From Bryopsis sp. KO-2023 (taxonomy: Eukaryota > Chlorophyta > Ulvophyceae > Bryopsidales > Bryopsidaceae), in assembly GCA_030272585.1 (NCBI GenBank), contig BSYQ01000012.1, positions 2,542,001 to 2,606,000 on the forward strand: a stretch of 64,000 bases of DNA. Reading direction: 5' to 3'. Below, piece after piece: positions 47,426 to 59,397 of the stretch. The number at the start of each line of letters is the position of its first letter. Within the stretch, counting starts at the first letter, position 1. The position numbers were made by a program, and so were the translations under genes. The notes below the pieces were generated by a model. It searched no databases. It was not told the origin of the DNA and saw only the letters and a program-made list of their open reading frames with translations.

Positions 47426-47426
47426 T

Positions 47427-47925
47427 CAATGAGCGTGGCATGTTGCGTGGCTGCTGTGAAGTCGAGGGAGTCCTTGGAGTGCTCTCAGCAGAGCATCGAC
47501 TTTTTAAAGGTAACCAGATTATCAAAATGCCAAAAACTCGGAAGGTGGAAATTTTGGACATCTGTTAATTTTCTGTTAAATGTTCTTTTTTTTATCGCTT
47601 GAGGGTACTTGACTTCCGCCCACAAACATTCCCTTCGATTGATTGCATCTGAGGCGACCAGCACTCACAAGCACTTGGTGGGATGTCCAGAAACTGGGCG
47701 AAAGCAATCCTACCGGCTACGGCTACGGTTGCCAACCGCAGACGTGCCCGGAACAATTGCTTTCGTTTTTATCGTGTAGTAGTTGGGTGAATCGTTTTTT
47801 CAGGGAGGGTAAAGTAGCATTTTTGTTGCATCTAACTCCCGCGTGGGAAGAACCCCGTTTCTCATTTCCTGAACTTGCTGCTTGCAAGTCTTTAGGTTCA
47901 GTGGCAAGCGATTTGAGATTTAGCA
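47427..47925. other. Spacer after the LINE
   Basis: A plus-strand frame at 47643-47984 is open, and a short frame at 47430-47510 ends at a good donor. Either could be a 5' exon of the RGG protein gene, but no phase-consistent join was proven. Confidence 0.35.
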
Positions 47926-49193
47926 ATGGGCCGAGTCGCCTGCGGGTACGGGAGCGACCCTGGAATTCTGGGAAAGCGGAGTGAACGGGTCGCACCCGTT
48001 TACGAAGTGTACAATGGTACGAATGACGCCCTCTATTGCAACCCACACGTGCTCTTCGACTTCAGACGACTTTGCAAAAGTTTTGCTCACCTGCGTGTGG
48101 ATTGCAGAGGCTCCATTCGTTGGGGTCACCTACCAAGACTACATGACAAAGATGTACGCGAAAGCTTCCCGCCGCAAATCAAGGCTAGCTCGGAAGCAGA
48201 AGAAGAGCTCCCAAAATTCACAAAACGCGACGCTGCGAGAGAGCGTAGTCGACCCATCAGTCGAAGACGACGCATCGAGGCCTCAAGGTGAAGCGAAATT
48301 CAAACCTGAAGAGATGATGGAAGCGCCTGACCAAGAGGTGGTCACTGACACTTCCAAACAAGAAGAAAAGGCGGCCGCTGTGGAAATGCAACAGGGAACC
48401 GGATACGTGACAAACCCCGCATTTCCTCAAATAGTATCGCCGTCAGCCTTTTATGAAGGGTGCGCTGGTTAGTGGCTGAACATTCGACACTGTTGTTCGT
48501 ATATGCAAACACTTGCTCTTGTGGAACGCCTGCATTGTACCTCTATCTATTGTTGTCGAAGCGTTGTCGTTACAGCCGCAGGTGCGGGTCTGAGGGCAGC
48601 TCTAGTGAGGGAGCTCGTTTCACGCATGATGGATAACCTGTCACTGGCATCGGTGTTCTCCTACCTCCAGGAGCAACACGCATCCCCACTATCACTGCCG
48701 GAGCCAGTGGCAGTGGCAGATACTGCCCAGGTGATTCTACGCTTTGGATTTGGCTAGCTTGTTTTTCTGTGCGCAAGCGAAGTGATCAAAAGTTGACCTT
48801 GAAGTTCCTGGTGCTCGAGAAAAACACTTGTCCGGTTTGGTACGTATTGTTTGTTTTTTTTACAAGTAGGGAGGAGTTGCCCTGGAGCAAAACACTCTCG
48901 TAACACCTCCTGCAACACCTCCTCCGACACCTGGAAATAAATCCAAGAATAGTCCCAGCTCAAAATCCAAGGAGAGGGAGCCCAGCTGCGACGAGAACAA
49001 TCCCACAATTTTTTTCAGGCGAGGGAGGGAAGGGAGGCATGACCGACGCCCGACTAGGGGACGTGGTGGTGGTCGTGGCAGATATAAAAACAGTTATCGA
49101 GGGCAAAGGGATGATCACTACAGAACATATTACGGGGAGCAAAGTATCGGTGGCGAGGGCGGGAGAAGAGTCAGGCGTGGACACGACAATTAG
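47926..49193 (+). CDS. Unknown protein with C-terminal RGG/RG-rich tail (putative RNA binder)
   Basis: Four exons with consistent phases: 47926-48016, 48108-48467, 48576-48730, 48870-49193, giving 309 aa. The middle is lysine/arginine-rich then acidic and disordered (RRKSRLARKQKKS), followed by a helical stretch (ALVRELVSRMMDNLSL), a Thr-Pro-rich linker (LVTPPATPPPTPG) and a tail rich in Arg-Gly (RPTRGRGGGRGRYKNSYRGQ). RGG tails are typical of RNA-binding and mRNP proteins and of arginine-methylation targets. No RRM, KH or Lsm domain is visible. The start Met has an in-frame stop just upstream, but an upstream exon cannot be excluded. Confidence 0.65.
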
Positions 49194-49301
49194 GACGCCG
49201 GAAGAATACAAAAAGGAATGGATGTTTTGTTCTACAAACCAATACATCCCCGCGATGTAAAAAACGGGCCGTTTTTTACTCCTCTCAAAGCGCGAGAGTC
49301 G

Positions 49302-49763
49302 ATGAAGAAGCTGCAAGTCACCATAATTTTCGCACTTCCCCTTTTTTATTCACTGCCCTCACAGAATAGTAATGGATTCCCATCCATAAAAAACTACAGA
49401 ATCTGTCCTCAAAATTTCGACGAGGACAATGAGGACACTGTCCCAATTTTCAAAGGCTGCCTTCTTGGAATTGTATTCGGTCAACAGAAGCTGGTGTTCA
49501 TGAACGAGACTTTGAGTCCAAAAGAATGCTATCTCCAGGAGGAAGGGGTCTTCCTATCCCTTCTCATCTTTGTGTATTCTCGGAAAACATACAAAGACGC
49601 TCCCATCATAGATGATGATCATCACAACAATGCCACTTTTGCAGATACACATTTCCGATGGCACAGACGTTGCTGTGGAACGAAATATCATTACCTTGCA
49701 ATAAGGCTGAGCATCGAAAAGGTTGTCCCAACGGGGAAGAAAAATAATTACCAAGACAATTAG
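49302..49763 (+). CDS. Possible small secreted protein (153 aa)
   Basis: Single open frame 109 bp after the RGG gene stop. It starts with a signal-peptide-like MKKLQVTIIFALPLFYSLPS and contains five cysteines and one N-x-T site (NNAT). Internal composition is coding-like. It might instead be the long 3' UTR of the RGG gene or its alternative frame. No family recognised. Confidence 0.4.
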   Translation: MKKLQVTIIFALPLFYSLPSQNSNGFPSIKNYRICPQNFDEDNEDTVPIFKGCLLGIVFGQQKLVFMNETLSPKECYLQEEGVFLSLLIFVYSRKTYKDAPIIDDDHHNNATFADTHFRWHRRCCGTKYHYLAIRLSIEKVVPTGKKNNYQDN

Positions 49764-52700
49764 GGGAGGATTTCGGTCGTTCGGGTGCTTCATGATTTAA
49801 GACTTACTGGAGCGATTGTCTTGTTATATTGGTTTCCACAGTGGCAAGACTGAGAAAACCTACTTGGCAGGCTATATGTAATGGTGGTGGTTGCTGCTGC
49901 TGGGTTGATAAGGTTTTTCTCTTTTTGTCCTTGCCAAGGAACAAACAGTGTTCCAGCATTATGGAGGGTGATGGCTCTCTCTTGCTGTGGGTTGTAAGTA
50001 TGGATTGAATGACTGACTGATGGGTTGCCTCCACATCTGCTGGTGACAGATACTGGGCCAAAGTACTGCCAGAAATTGAAAAAATGTCTGTAGGCATATT
50101 TAACGCCATGTCTGTCTATCTGTCTGGGGATTTTCCAGATACGTAGCTGTGGTGGTCAAGAGAGTGACGAAATTAGTTCTGTGGGGTTGGAACAGATTTC
50201 AGTTGCACCTCCATGCTTTCAGTCATAGCTTCCAAACAAGTGTCCATTCTCTCGACATACCAACGCAATCTCAAAACGAAGGAAAAAAAACTCCCGAAAG
50301 AAAGAAAATCAACCTTTTTTCATCCTTCTCGCTTTTTCTCTCACTCTTTACGTCCATCATTGCCACTCTTTTTTCAAACCCCCACCCCCCCTTCCCAAGA
50401 GAAACGACCTGATGGAAAACTTGGCCCCTCCCCAAAAGAAAGAAAAAAAAACATAAGCAACAAACCCCTTGAAAGAAACACCCTCACGTAGCCCCCATGA
50501 AAGGGGAAAGTCAAAATCCCCATTAAACAAAACTACAACCGTGCCCCTCAAAGACAGGGCAAAATCCAAAATCCCAAAGTTCTTCCCCCTCCTCCCCCCC
50601 CCCTAAAAAAAACACACGAAAGAAACATGCTAGAAACCCCCCACTCCCAACAATTTCTTCGATGTACAAACCTTATGGTTGTCCGGACCAAAAATTATGC
50701 ATTGGATTTCTTCTAGCCAAAATTATGGTTTTGGAACTCTAATTTTCCCTGTCACTGTTCCATTTTGTTTCAAACCCCTCCACATCAACACGGGAAATGT
50801 AAAAAAAAAAAGTTTCAACCCCAGACAGGTTCTTTTTTGTTCGATTTTTTTTTGTGGATATACATTATATCTTGATCTATGCAGTCTACTCTAGATTGTC
50901 GAATTTTTTTTTTTTTTTTTTTTTTTTTCTGTTGAATCCCCGAAACGAGGGAGAAAAAAAATGCGATATGATTATATATAAAAAAATTCCCTCTCTTTTA
51001 TTCCTCTTGGTTTTTAGTCCTTTGCAACCATCTCCCCCCCAAAAAAAGGGGTTGATTCAAAAAAAAAGAGAAAAAAAACGAATCCTCTCAACCTTATCCC
51101 AACGATGTTTAGGGAAAAAAGAAAAAAGAAGAAACACTTTTTTCTTTCATCAAGTCTCTTCTAATGCCATCTTTTTTCCCGTCATTCTTCTTTTCACACC
51201 CCCTTCCCCCCCCCCCCTAAAAAAAAAAAAATGTAAATGTAAAACTGTTGATATATTATGAAACAAAGAAGGAAAATTTCCCATTCAATCCAGACAGCAA
51301 TAAAACAGAGAGAAACCCGAATCAATCTGTCAAAACACTATTTAATTTTTTCTTTCTTTCTTTCTTTCCTTTCTTATTTTTTTTTTCTTTCTACCCCTCT
51401 CCCCTCCGGTGTGTCTGTCTCATGCATAGGTCTGGCCCATTTATAATTCGATTTCACAGTATGCTGTTTTCTTTCCTTTTTCTTTAATGAGGAAATATCT
51501 CCAATGCGAAAGTCAAAGGATAATACATATATCACCGCAAACTGTACGTACAAAAAAAAGGAACATATAACAAAACCCCAACAAAGACACACACGCACAC
51601 TCACACTCACATTTATATATATATATTCTAAAAATTCCCTGCAAATTTCAAATCAAAACCCCCAAATTTATACGTTTTTGCTTCTCAAATTCTAACAATC
51701 GAATGCTTCCCTGTCATCCCAATCTTGCTTGTTCTTTTTTTTAATTCAAAATAACAAAAGAAGTAAAAATCACACATTCTCACACCCACACAAAAGACAC
51801 ACATATATACACACAAATATATATATATATATATATATATTTAGTTCTATTTTTTCTTTGGGTCGACCACACTCATCAAACTTTAACAAACGGAACAGTT
51901 TCTTCTTTTTTTCCCCCATTTTTCCTCTCCTTTCCCCATACTCTTCCAACCAACAAAAAAAAAAGCAGCAAAAGCGACTATTTTGTAAATTCTTTCTGTT
52001 TTTTTCCCCTCTGACTCCCAAAACATTTAATCTCATTTGTTCATTTCACCCTTTCCTCCCCACCCCACCCAAAAAAACCTGGTTACTTTTTTTCCTTCCC
52101 CCCGCCCCCCCCCCATGATGTAGAATTGTGTTAAAAAGAGTTGTTTTGCTTTTTTGTTTTTGTGCTGTTTTTTTAAAATGTTTTTCTTTTTCTTCTTTTT
52201 TTTTTTTTCGCGTGTAAAAACAGAAATGAAAAACGAAAAATAAAACAGATCTCATCATGTGTACACAAATATATATATTTCTTCTTTTTTTTTAATCAGA
52301 AATCCATTTAAAAAAAAGAAATAAAAATCCAGAAACTCAGAAAACTAATACACCTATTCACTCAAATAAACCACCAACACAAAGAGAAAAAAAACACACC
52401 AAAAACATAACAAAGAATGTAAACACCAGAAGAAGAAGAATCGACAAAAGGAAATAAAAAAACCTCGGACGTTACACCTTCCAATTTTTTTTCCCCTTCT
52501 TTTTCCACTCCTTTTTTGTGCTTGTTTATACACTGGGACAAAACGAAACAAATCTTTTCTCTCTTTATTATTCTTTTCTTTTTTCTTCCCTCCCCTTGTA
52601 TTTCCCTTTTCTTGTGCAATTTGTTTTTCTTTTTTTTTGGGGGGGGAAACCTCAATAGTGAGATTTCTTGTAACACGCATTGTCTCTCTCTCTCTTGTTT

Positions 52701-52774
52701 TTTTTTCCTCTTTTTTTTTCTTTTCCCTTTCATTCTTGTTTCACTTTTTCCACCCCCCCGGTCATTTTTTGACA
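49764..52774. other. 3 kb low-complexity convergent spacer
   Basis: Very rich in poly(T), poly(A), poly(C) and AT dinucleotides, with C(n)A(n) tracts at 50594-50612, 51031-51047 and 51205-51231. All open frames are homopolymer translations. Nothing gene-like was seen. Confidence 0.65.
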
Positions 52775-55700
52775 TTAGCTTGCAGGCACCATTATTTGAT
52801 TTGATCCGGGACCTCCAACAGCTGGTGGGGGTTGAGGAGGAGGTGGCTGTCGAATCTAAGGGGAAAAAAAAGAAAGAAAAGAAAGAAAGAAAAAAAAACT
52901 CACATCAGATCATGGCAAGAAAAAAAAGCAAAATAATAAAAAAAAGACGGCGAGATTGCTCTTGTTTTTCTTCGATTTCAGTTTTCAGTTTTTCTTTTTT
53001 TCTTTTGAAACTCCCCCTCCACCCCCCCCAAATTCAAGAAAATAAAATCAGGCATTCACAGACAGGGTATGGTTTCGATTAACAAATAGATAGTTAAAAG
53101 AATTAATTTAATTTAAGAATTCAAATTAGAGTTTGTTGAATTGTTAATTTAGAAAAAAAAAACACCACCACGGAGAGTTCATCAAATTAAAAAGTTGTTT
53201 TACGAGTAATTGTACTTCTAATATATGAGGGGTATTTTTCTTTATTTCTTTCTTTATTTTATGAAAGCCTTGCTGTTTTAATGTAAGGCCAGTTGGGACA
53301 AATTTCGCTTTCACTGATAACAACTAAAGCCTTGAGGCAATTGAAATTGACTCCACTCGTGGCAAAAACAACACATCTATCACAACCCCGAAAAGGGAAA
53401 TATTACACCCACAAACCAAACAAAAACAAAGCTTTCTCAATGGAAAGGGAAAAAAAATAATTCAGAGCAAAAACAAGAAAACCTCCCACCCTATTTGTTC
53501 CTACAATGTACTTTTTTTCTCCCCGATATTCTCAAACTAAACTTGTTCAAATCAGCCCCCAACTTTGAACACATAAAATAATTTTGTTTTGAAAGCAAGA
53601 AAACAGCAGAGGTGAGAAGGGAAAAATTCAAGTCAGTAAAAAAGAAAGTTTTTCAAAAAAAAACCCATCCCTTCCCTTCCTTTCAAAAAAAAGAAGAAAA
53701 AAACAATTTTGAGTTCTCCCCCCATTTTTAAAAAAGACACCCAGTCTCTGCCCATCAAATTCCACTTGCTGTTTTAAACGCTTCTTACTTTGGCCCCCTT
53801 TTTTTTTCCTCTCACCCAAAAGAATTAATTCCTAATTTGTGAAATACCATATCAAGAAAAAAAATTCCCACTCCCCTCCCAAATACACAACGTCCAAATC
53901 TGCACCCTCAAAAAGCATCATTCCTGTTAAAATAAAACTCTCAAATAAACAAATCCCTTGATTTTCATGGGGGTGCTACTCAACCCCTCCCCCTTTCCCC
54001 TAATTCTTTGTCACAACCCATAGAAAACTTCGAAACACTCTGAACAAAACAGCAATTTCTAAAACTTCTTTTCCTGCAGTTTTTCGGGGGGAGGGCAGTT
54101 CCGGACACATCTTTCTGTTTCTGTTTCGTTTTCCTCCCCCCCCCCCCCCCTGGCACTCGACTTTTTCTAACTCTCAGGTTAATGTTTTTGAGGTTTTACC
54201 TGGCCGCCACCGGGGGCTCCAGGTCTTGGCAGAGTGGGGTTGCTTTCGATGGCCTCGTATTTCAGAACGAAATTGTCCCTCCTTTGATACTTCCACTCGT
54301 TGGTGTCGAAAAACACGTAGGAGCCCCTTTCCCAACCCTCCGGAGACTTTTGGAAGTTGCCTTGATTAGGTAATCTCATCATCCACACCTTCAAGTCCTT
54401 ATGCCAGACAAGGCCCCTACACAACGGAAAAAAAAAAGTATGAAAATTTTGTTGTCAAACAATAATGCTCTAGTTTGCCCATTCGTGCCCACCCAACCCC
54501 CCTCACCAAAAAAAAAGAAGAAAAAGACTTTTTTTATTATTAAATATGAATTTTCATTAGTTTTGTTTTAAATAAAGTGAAATAAAAAGATCAAGTATTG
54601 AGCATGTGGGATGAAAACAAAACGAAGCTCCTCACGAACTGTTGAATTTTTGTTAAAAGCTTGTATTAAATTGTTAAAATATAAAAATCAGAAGATCTTT
54701 TTTTTCCAACAGATCTCTTCCCCCCCCCCAAAAAAAAACAGAGAGAATTCAAACATTCAAACAAAAGTTTTGGCCAACCCCACCCCACCAAGCCCCCACC
54801 TGTGTGCAAGTTCATGGCCTGCCAACAATTGACCCTCTTCGCCAGGGCACGAGTAGAAAATGTAGAACAGAGTTTCATCCTTGAACTTGGCCAGGTACTC
54901 CGGCCTCAATTTCTCGGGGGGCAAAAGATAGCACTTGGGCACCCGAAATTCTGGAGCCTGACCTGGCAGCTGATTGTTCGACCACGGCGAAAGGAACGCT
55001 TTGTGCAAGTGAGATCCAGCCTGGAGGGACAAAAAAAAACAAAAAAAACGCCATCAGTGAATAGAACACCCCGGACACCCGCACAGAAGGAAAGCGCATA
55101 ACAAAATTCATCTATGTTATTAATTCGTTTTTGTTGATTTCAATCTTTTGATCCAAAACCTGATCGTAAGGTTTTAGGATGACTAATGAAATAATGACTA
55201 ATCAAGGGTATGGGAGGGGCATCTTCCTTCAAGTAGGAATCCACATAGTGCAAAAACACAAACAAAACTTCTGCCGCCCCCCCCCAAAAAAAAAATAATA
55301 AAAAAAATATATATATATATATAAATATATATATATTAAAAATAATAATAAATCCTCACTTGATCGAGTTTCAACCCCAGGGTGGTCAAATCTTGGCCCA
55401 ACGCCAGCATGGCCAGATCCTCGTCGATCATTCGAATGACACTCAACAGCCCCAACAAGGAGAACCTGTCGCAGCTTCCCTGACTGTCTGTGGCGGCGGC
55501 AGACGGTAACAGAGGGGGGCTTTTCCTACCCGCCACGAAATTCCGGCCTGCCAGCCTCTGTTGCACTTGCACTTGCTGAATCGTCTTCAGGGAATCATGC
55601 ACAGAGCTGGGCATGTTGTGGCTTGACTGGAAGTAGGGCTGCCCCACTATCGAAAACAGGAGGGTAGAAAAAAAAAACAAAAAAAAAAACACTTTAATGG

Positions 55701-58700
55701 CTGAAACCACAAGGTCCACCCAAATCCACTCTGTTTGTTGAGGGGTGGGTGGGTAGTTGTGAATGTACCTTGCAATTGAAAACAGAATTATGCAATCTGT
55801 GAAAAAAAAGCAAGAACGGCTGCGATCGTAGGTATAAAAACGGTTGCTAACCCTTGTGTGCTGATTGTCTTTTTTTTTTTTTTTTTTAAACGAAAAAATA
55901 CCAGTGGAGGGAGGTCTTGCTTGCTCCGAGGCGGAAGCAGCTGCGGAAGGAGGAGGGGGCACTCTCAGAACCCCCCGTCCGATGGCCCCTTGGTTGGCTG
56001 CAGGGGTGGTGCTTCGGGGAGGACCTTGCCCTTGAGCATTTGCTGGGTCCACCACATTTTGCTGATTCGTGGGGAGGGCAGGAAAATCTTCCTTTTGCAT
56101 AGTGAAACCTCGACTGGAAAAACAGCACAGAATATCAACTGGGATGTCTCGGCCCTGGAGTGGAAGTGGCCAAGATTAAATAACTTGAAAATAATAGATA
56201 AATGATTTTCCTCGAGTCCAAATTCACACGAGAATGCCAGGGGGAGCTCTTACCCATGTTCGCTTGTAGAGTTTTCCCCAGGTGCTGTTTCCGTGCCAGA
56301 CATGTGGCCGTCCATCGCACCCGAAACGCCCAGTTGGCTTTGACTCAGCTGCACCCCTGGTCTCTGGATGGTCCCAGCCAAGGAAGGAAAGTCGTTCACA
56401 TCAAACGTGGGTTTAGTCACCATTTCTCCACCGGCTGACATGGGAACACCCCCCCTTTGCTGCTGCTGCTGCACTGCTTGCCCCTGTCCTTGGCCTGGCT
56501 GCTGTAAGCCTCCTACCGACCCTGCACCTCCACCATCCAGCCCTTCTGGCATAAGGCCTCCAGCTCTCTGTGGCGGCTGCTGCTGTTGCTGCTGCTGCTG
56601 CTGTTGGTGCTGAGCGAACAGCGCATTCCCATGAGGTCCGGCAATCGACCCCTGCCCTTGATTCATTCCATTACCTTGCATCTGCCCCAGTCCAAACAGC
56701 CCCGAAGGCACTCCAGCACGGCCATTCGATCGATTCATAATCGCAAGCAAGTCTTGCGAAGGTATCGGCGGGTTGCTTTGCTGATTGATTCCGCCTGGGT
56801 GTTGGAGCAAACCCCCCACACCGCCAGGGACACGCAATCCAGCCATTCCTCGATCGATACCTCCAATGTTCACCGAATTCAACCCTCGCATGCCGACCCC
56901 CCTCCCTCCGATTCCACTGCCGAGGCCTAACCCCGCCCCGGCTTGATTTCCGGAGCCCCCCCACTGCAGCCCCCCCAACCCAGGCGGCTGGTGCGATCCG
57001 CCACCCATGTTGGCGTTTGCGAATCCCGGCAAACTCATATTGGCGTTGGGGATGACTGATGGACCCCGATTGGCAATGTTAGCGTGTGTGGGAAGCCCGA
57101 TTTGTCCGCCGAACTGGTTGCGTGCATGATTGTTTGAAAATCCGGCCCCCAGGCCGAGGCCGGGATGGGCGAGACCAGCCCGATTGGGACCTTGCCCATA
57201 TTGGCTCAGCTGCGCAACACCACGATGTAACTGTGGAGTCACCGAAAATTTCACTTCCCAAAATCACAATCGAGCGAAACTTCAGAAAGGACTGCAGGAA
57301 TATATATCCTAATCGGATATATACATACATGTATTGGCAGTGGTTGGGTGTCCCCTTCCAAATTTCTTTACACCTTTTTTTTTCCGGTCGCTCATGTGGA
57401 AAACATACAGGTGCGTTTTTTTAACCAAGATAAAAAAGATATTGATTCTAGTGGCTCCCTCCCCACCCCTTTTTTTCCCCTTCCTCTGAATTTCAACACA
57501 CAGAGACCTGCAACCAACTTTTCTTTAAATAATCAATTCAGTGAAATCGGGAGATGCGGAAAAAAAAAGGAAGAAAAATGCAAAAAGGGGGGGGGGGGGG
57601 GGGGGGCGTGGAGTTTTTCGCTTTTTTGCATTTTTTTTGCAGTACCTGGTGCAATTGGTTTGGACCAAAATTCTGGAATCTGTCGCCTTGTTGGAGATGG
57701 CTGGATGAGGCAGGCAATCCACCGTATCCTGGCCTGACAGACATACATGCACCATGGCCAGTGAGCCGATTTCTCAAAAACAAATGGCAAAAATATGCCG
57801 GCACGGTATTTACGTACAGCCATGCCAGCATAAAAATAAATACCTTGAAACCAGCATTCTTTCTTCGAGGTTTGCATATTACAAACCGATATTATAATAA
57901 TAATATTATTATTCTTTCCGGTGCCACCCCTTTCGATTTTCGAAGTAGTGAAACCATAAAAACGGAATTCAAAGCAAAAACAAAAAAAAGAAAATACAAT
58001 CCATTCAATAATTAAATTTTTGACAAAAGTTGGGGGCAAATATTCTCACTACTTCTTTTAGCCTCGAACAAACCCACCACAACCATTTGTTCCAAAAAGC
58101 AAAAAGAAAAACAGACTAAAAAGCAGACAAAAATGCAACATATTCTTATGTTTGCCGGAAAAAAAACACAGAACCACCCTCAACAATAAAAATGGCGAAA
58201 ATCAAAGCCTGGATAGAATAAAAACATCAAAAAGAATATTACAAAAAAAAAGAGAAAAACTGACCTTCCGGCTAGGCCTGCTTGGAGCCCACCCTGCTGC
58301 ACCGAGTGCAATGCTTGGTAGTTCCCTTTCAACACAAAAAAAAAATCACCAGCCACTCTCAGAACATACAACATTTTTTCCAACTTATTTCAAAAAGAAT
58401 ATCAGAAGTATGTCCACCCAACATAAGGGTTGAACCCAGTGCCACAAAGAGCATTCCCCCCCAAAAAAAGAAAACCGAAATGCTCTTAAAAATAATAAAG
58501 AAAAACGAGGGGCTGCTGTGCACTAGAAGAAAGGGAGGGGTGGGACCGATCGAACGCCGAAGAAACAAACTGAGAAAAAGTTTTTTTTTCCAAACTGTTT
58601 TTTTTAAATGGGAGTGAGTCCAAAGATCCAACGAGAAACACCGTCACGCTTTAAAAAAGCCCAGCAATGCCGTCTCTTCATTGACGTGTTGCTCAAGGGT

Positions 58701-58986
58701 GCGCTAGTTCGCGCAATCAGATCCCTTTCGAACAGCAAGTTCCATGAACCACACCGAATGGTTGAAAAATACATCAAGATTTGCAACGCGCTCCGTTCCC
58801 CCCCCAAAAAGACAACGAAATTAATGTGACGTCGAGAGATGTCTTGTCTTGCTTTTTTCCTGTGGGAATCCACCCCTCACCGCCCAAGCTATAAGCGTTG
58901 TTACCGCCTTGGCCTTGGTTAGGTCCATAGGCCCCTCCAAAATTTCGACCGGACGGGTCGATTCCGCCAGGGTTATGATTGAGCAT
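52775..58986 (-). CDS. CNOT2: CCR4-NOT complex subunit 2 (NOT2)
   Basis: CNOT2 forms the NOT module with CNOT1 and CNOT3, directing deadenylation and translational repression. Nine exons, all phases consistent: 58986-58881, 58325-58265, 57733-57646, 57230-56254, 56113-55902, 55646-55360, 55020-54800, 54416-54200, 52855-52775, giving 749 aa. The N-terminal half is Gly/Gln/Asn-rich and disordered with a Gln10 run. Two short motifs, NDFPSLAG and MQKEDFPALP, match the family's DFPALP elements. The C-terminal NOT2/3/5 domain reads LLGLLSVIRMIDEDLAMLAL, TTLGLKLDQ, FYIFYSCPGEEGQLLAGHEL and HRGLVWHKDLKVWMMR. After a 1.3 kb intron, a 26-residue Pro-rich last exon (IRQPPPPQPPPAVGG) is unusual for the family but joins in phase. 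Head-to-head with CSTF3. Confidence 0.95.
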
Positions 58987-59397
58987 GAGTTTTTTTTTAT
59001 CGACAACGCTACAAGAACCGACGGCCTTCGCTGAAATATAGAGGAAACAAAAAAGCCAAACGCGCGAAACGACCGAGAAAAACACGTTGACCTCTCCCCT
59101 GCATGTGCTAAAATTCTGGCTGGCAGATCATAACGATCAGTCCAGTCAGAAATCTCGCTGACGCGCGCACCTGAGGTGGAGGTGGGGTAGCGTAACGGTA
59201 GCGTGACGAGCACGGGGGGTAGCGTGATGCGTTACGAAACGAGGAGGGAAAACCTTGCAAAAACTGGAAAGGTGAAGGGGGGTTGGAGCCAGCCCACTTC
59301 TTGACACACCATTGCATGTTTCTGAAATCTTGGAGTGGGGGGGGGGACCTTCACTTGGTTGTCTAAAAATAGATTTTTGCCACGTTGGCAATTCTGA
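58987..59397. promoter_or_regulatory. Shared divergent promoter, CNOT2 / CSTF3
   Basis: 411 bp between two start codons on opposite strands. It contains three copies of GTAGCGT(A/G)A at about 59187, 59198 and 59219, within a locally GC-rich stretch. This is a candidate bidirectional control element; no factor is assigned. Confidence 0.5.

Larger units (their letters stand above)
45360..47426 (+). mobile_element. 5'-truncated non-LTR (LINE-type) retrotransposon with dUTPase
   Basis: Starts within a few bases of the tRNA-Thr 5' end and finishes in a (TATGT)5 microsatellite at 47401-47425, the kind of simple-repeat tail many LINEs carry. It encodes the C-terminal half of a reverse transcriptase and, overlapping it, a dUTPase. 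Codon use is strikingly T-ending and AT-rich compared with neighbouring exons. The 5' limit is inferred from loss of tRNA sequence and start of the RT frame. The endonuclease and N-terminal RT motifs are absent. Confidence 0.8.

Noticed and set aside
50600-53100. Several frames over 100 codons
   Set aside because: Homopolymer translations (poly-Phe, poly-Lys, Ser-Pro) in a low-complexity spacer.
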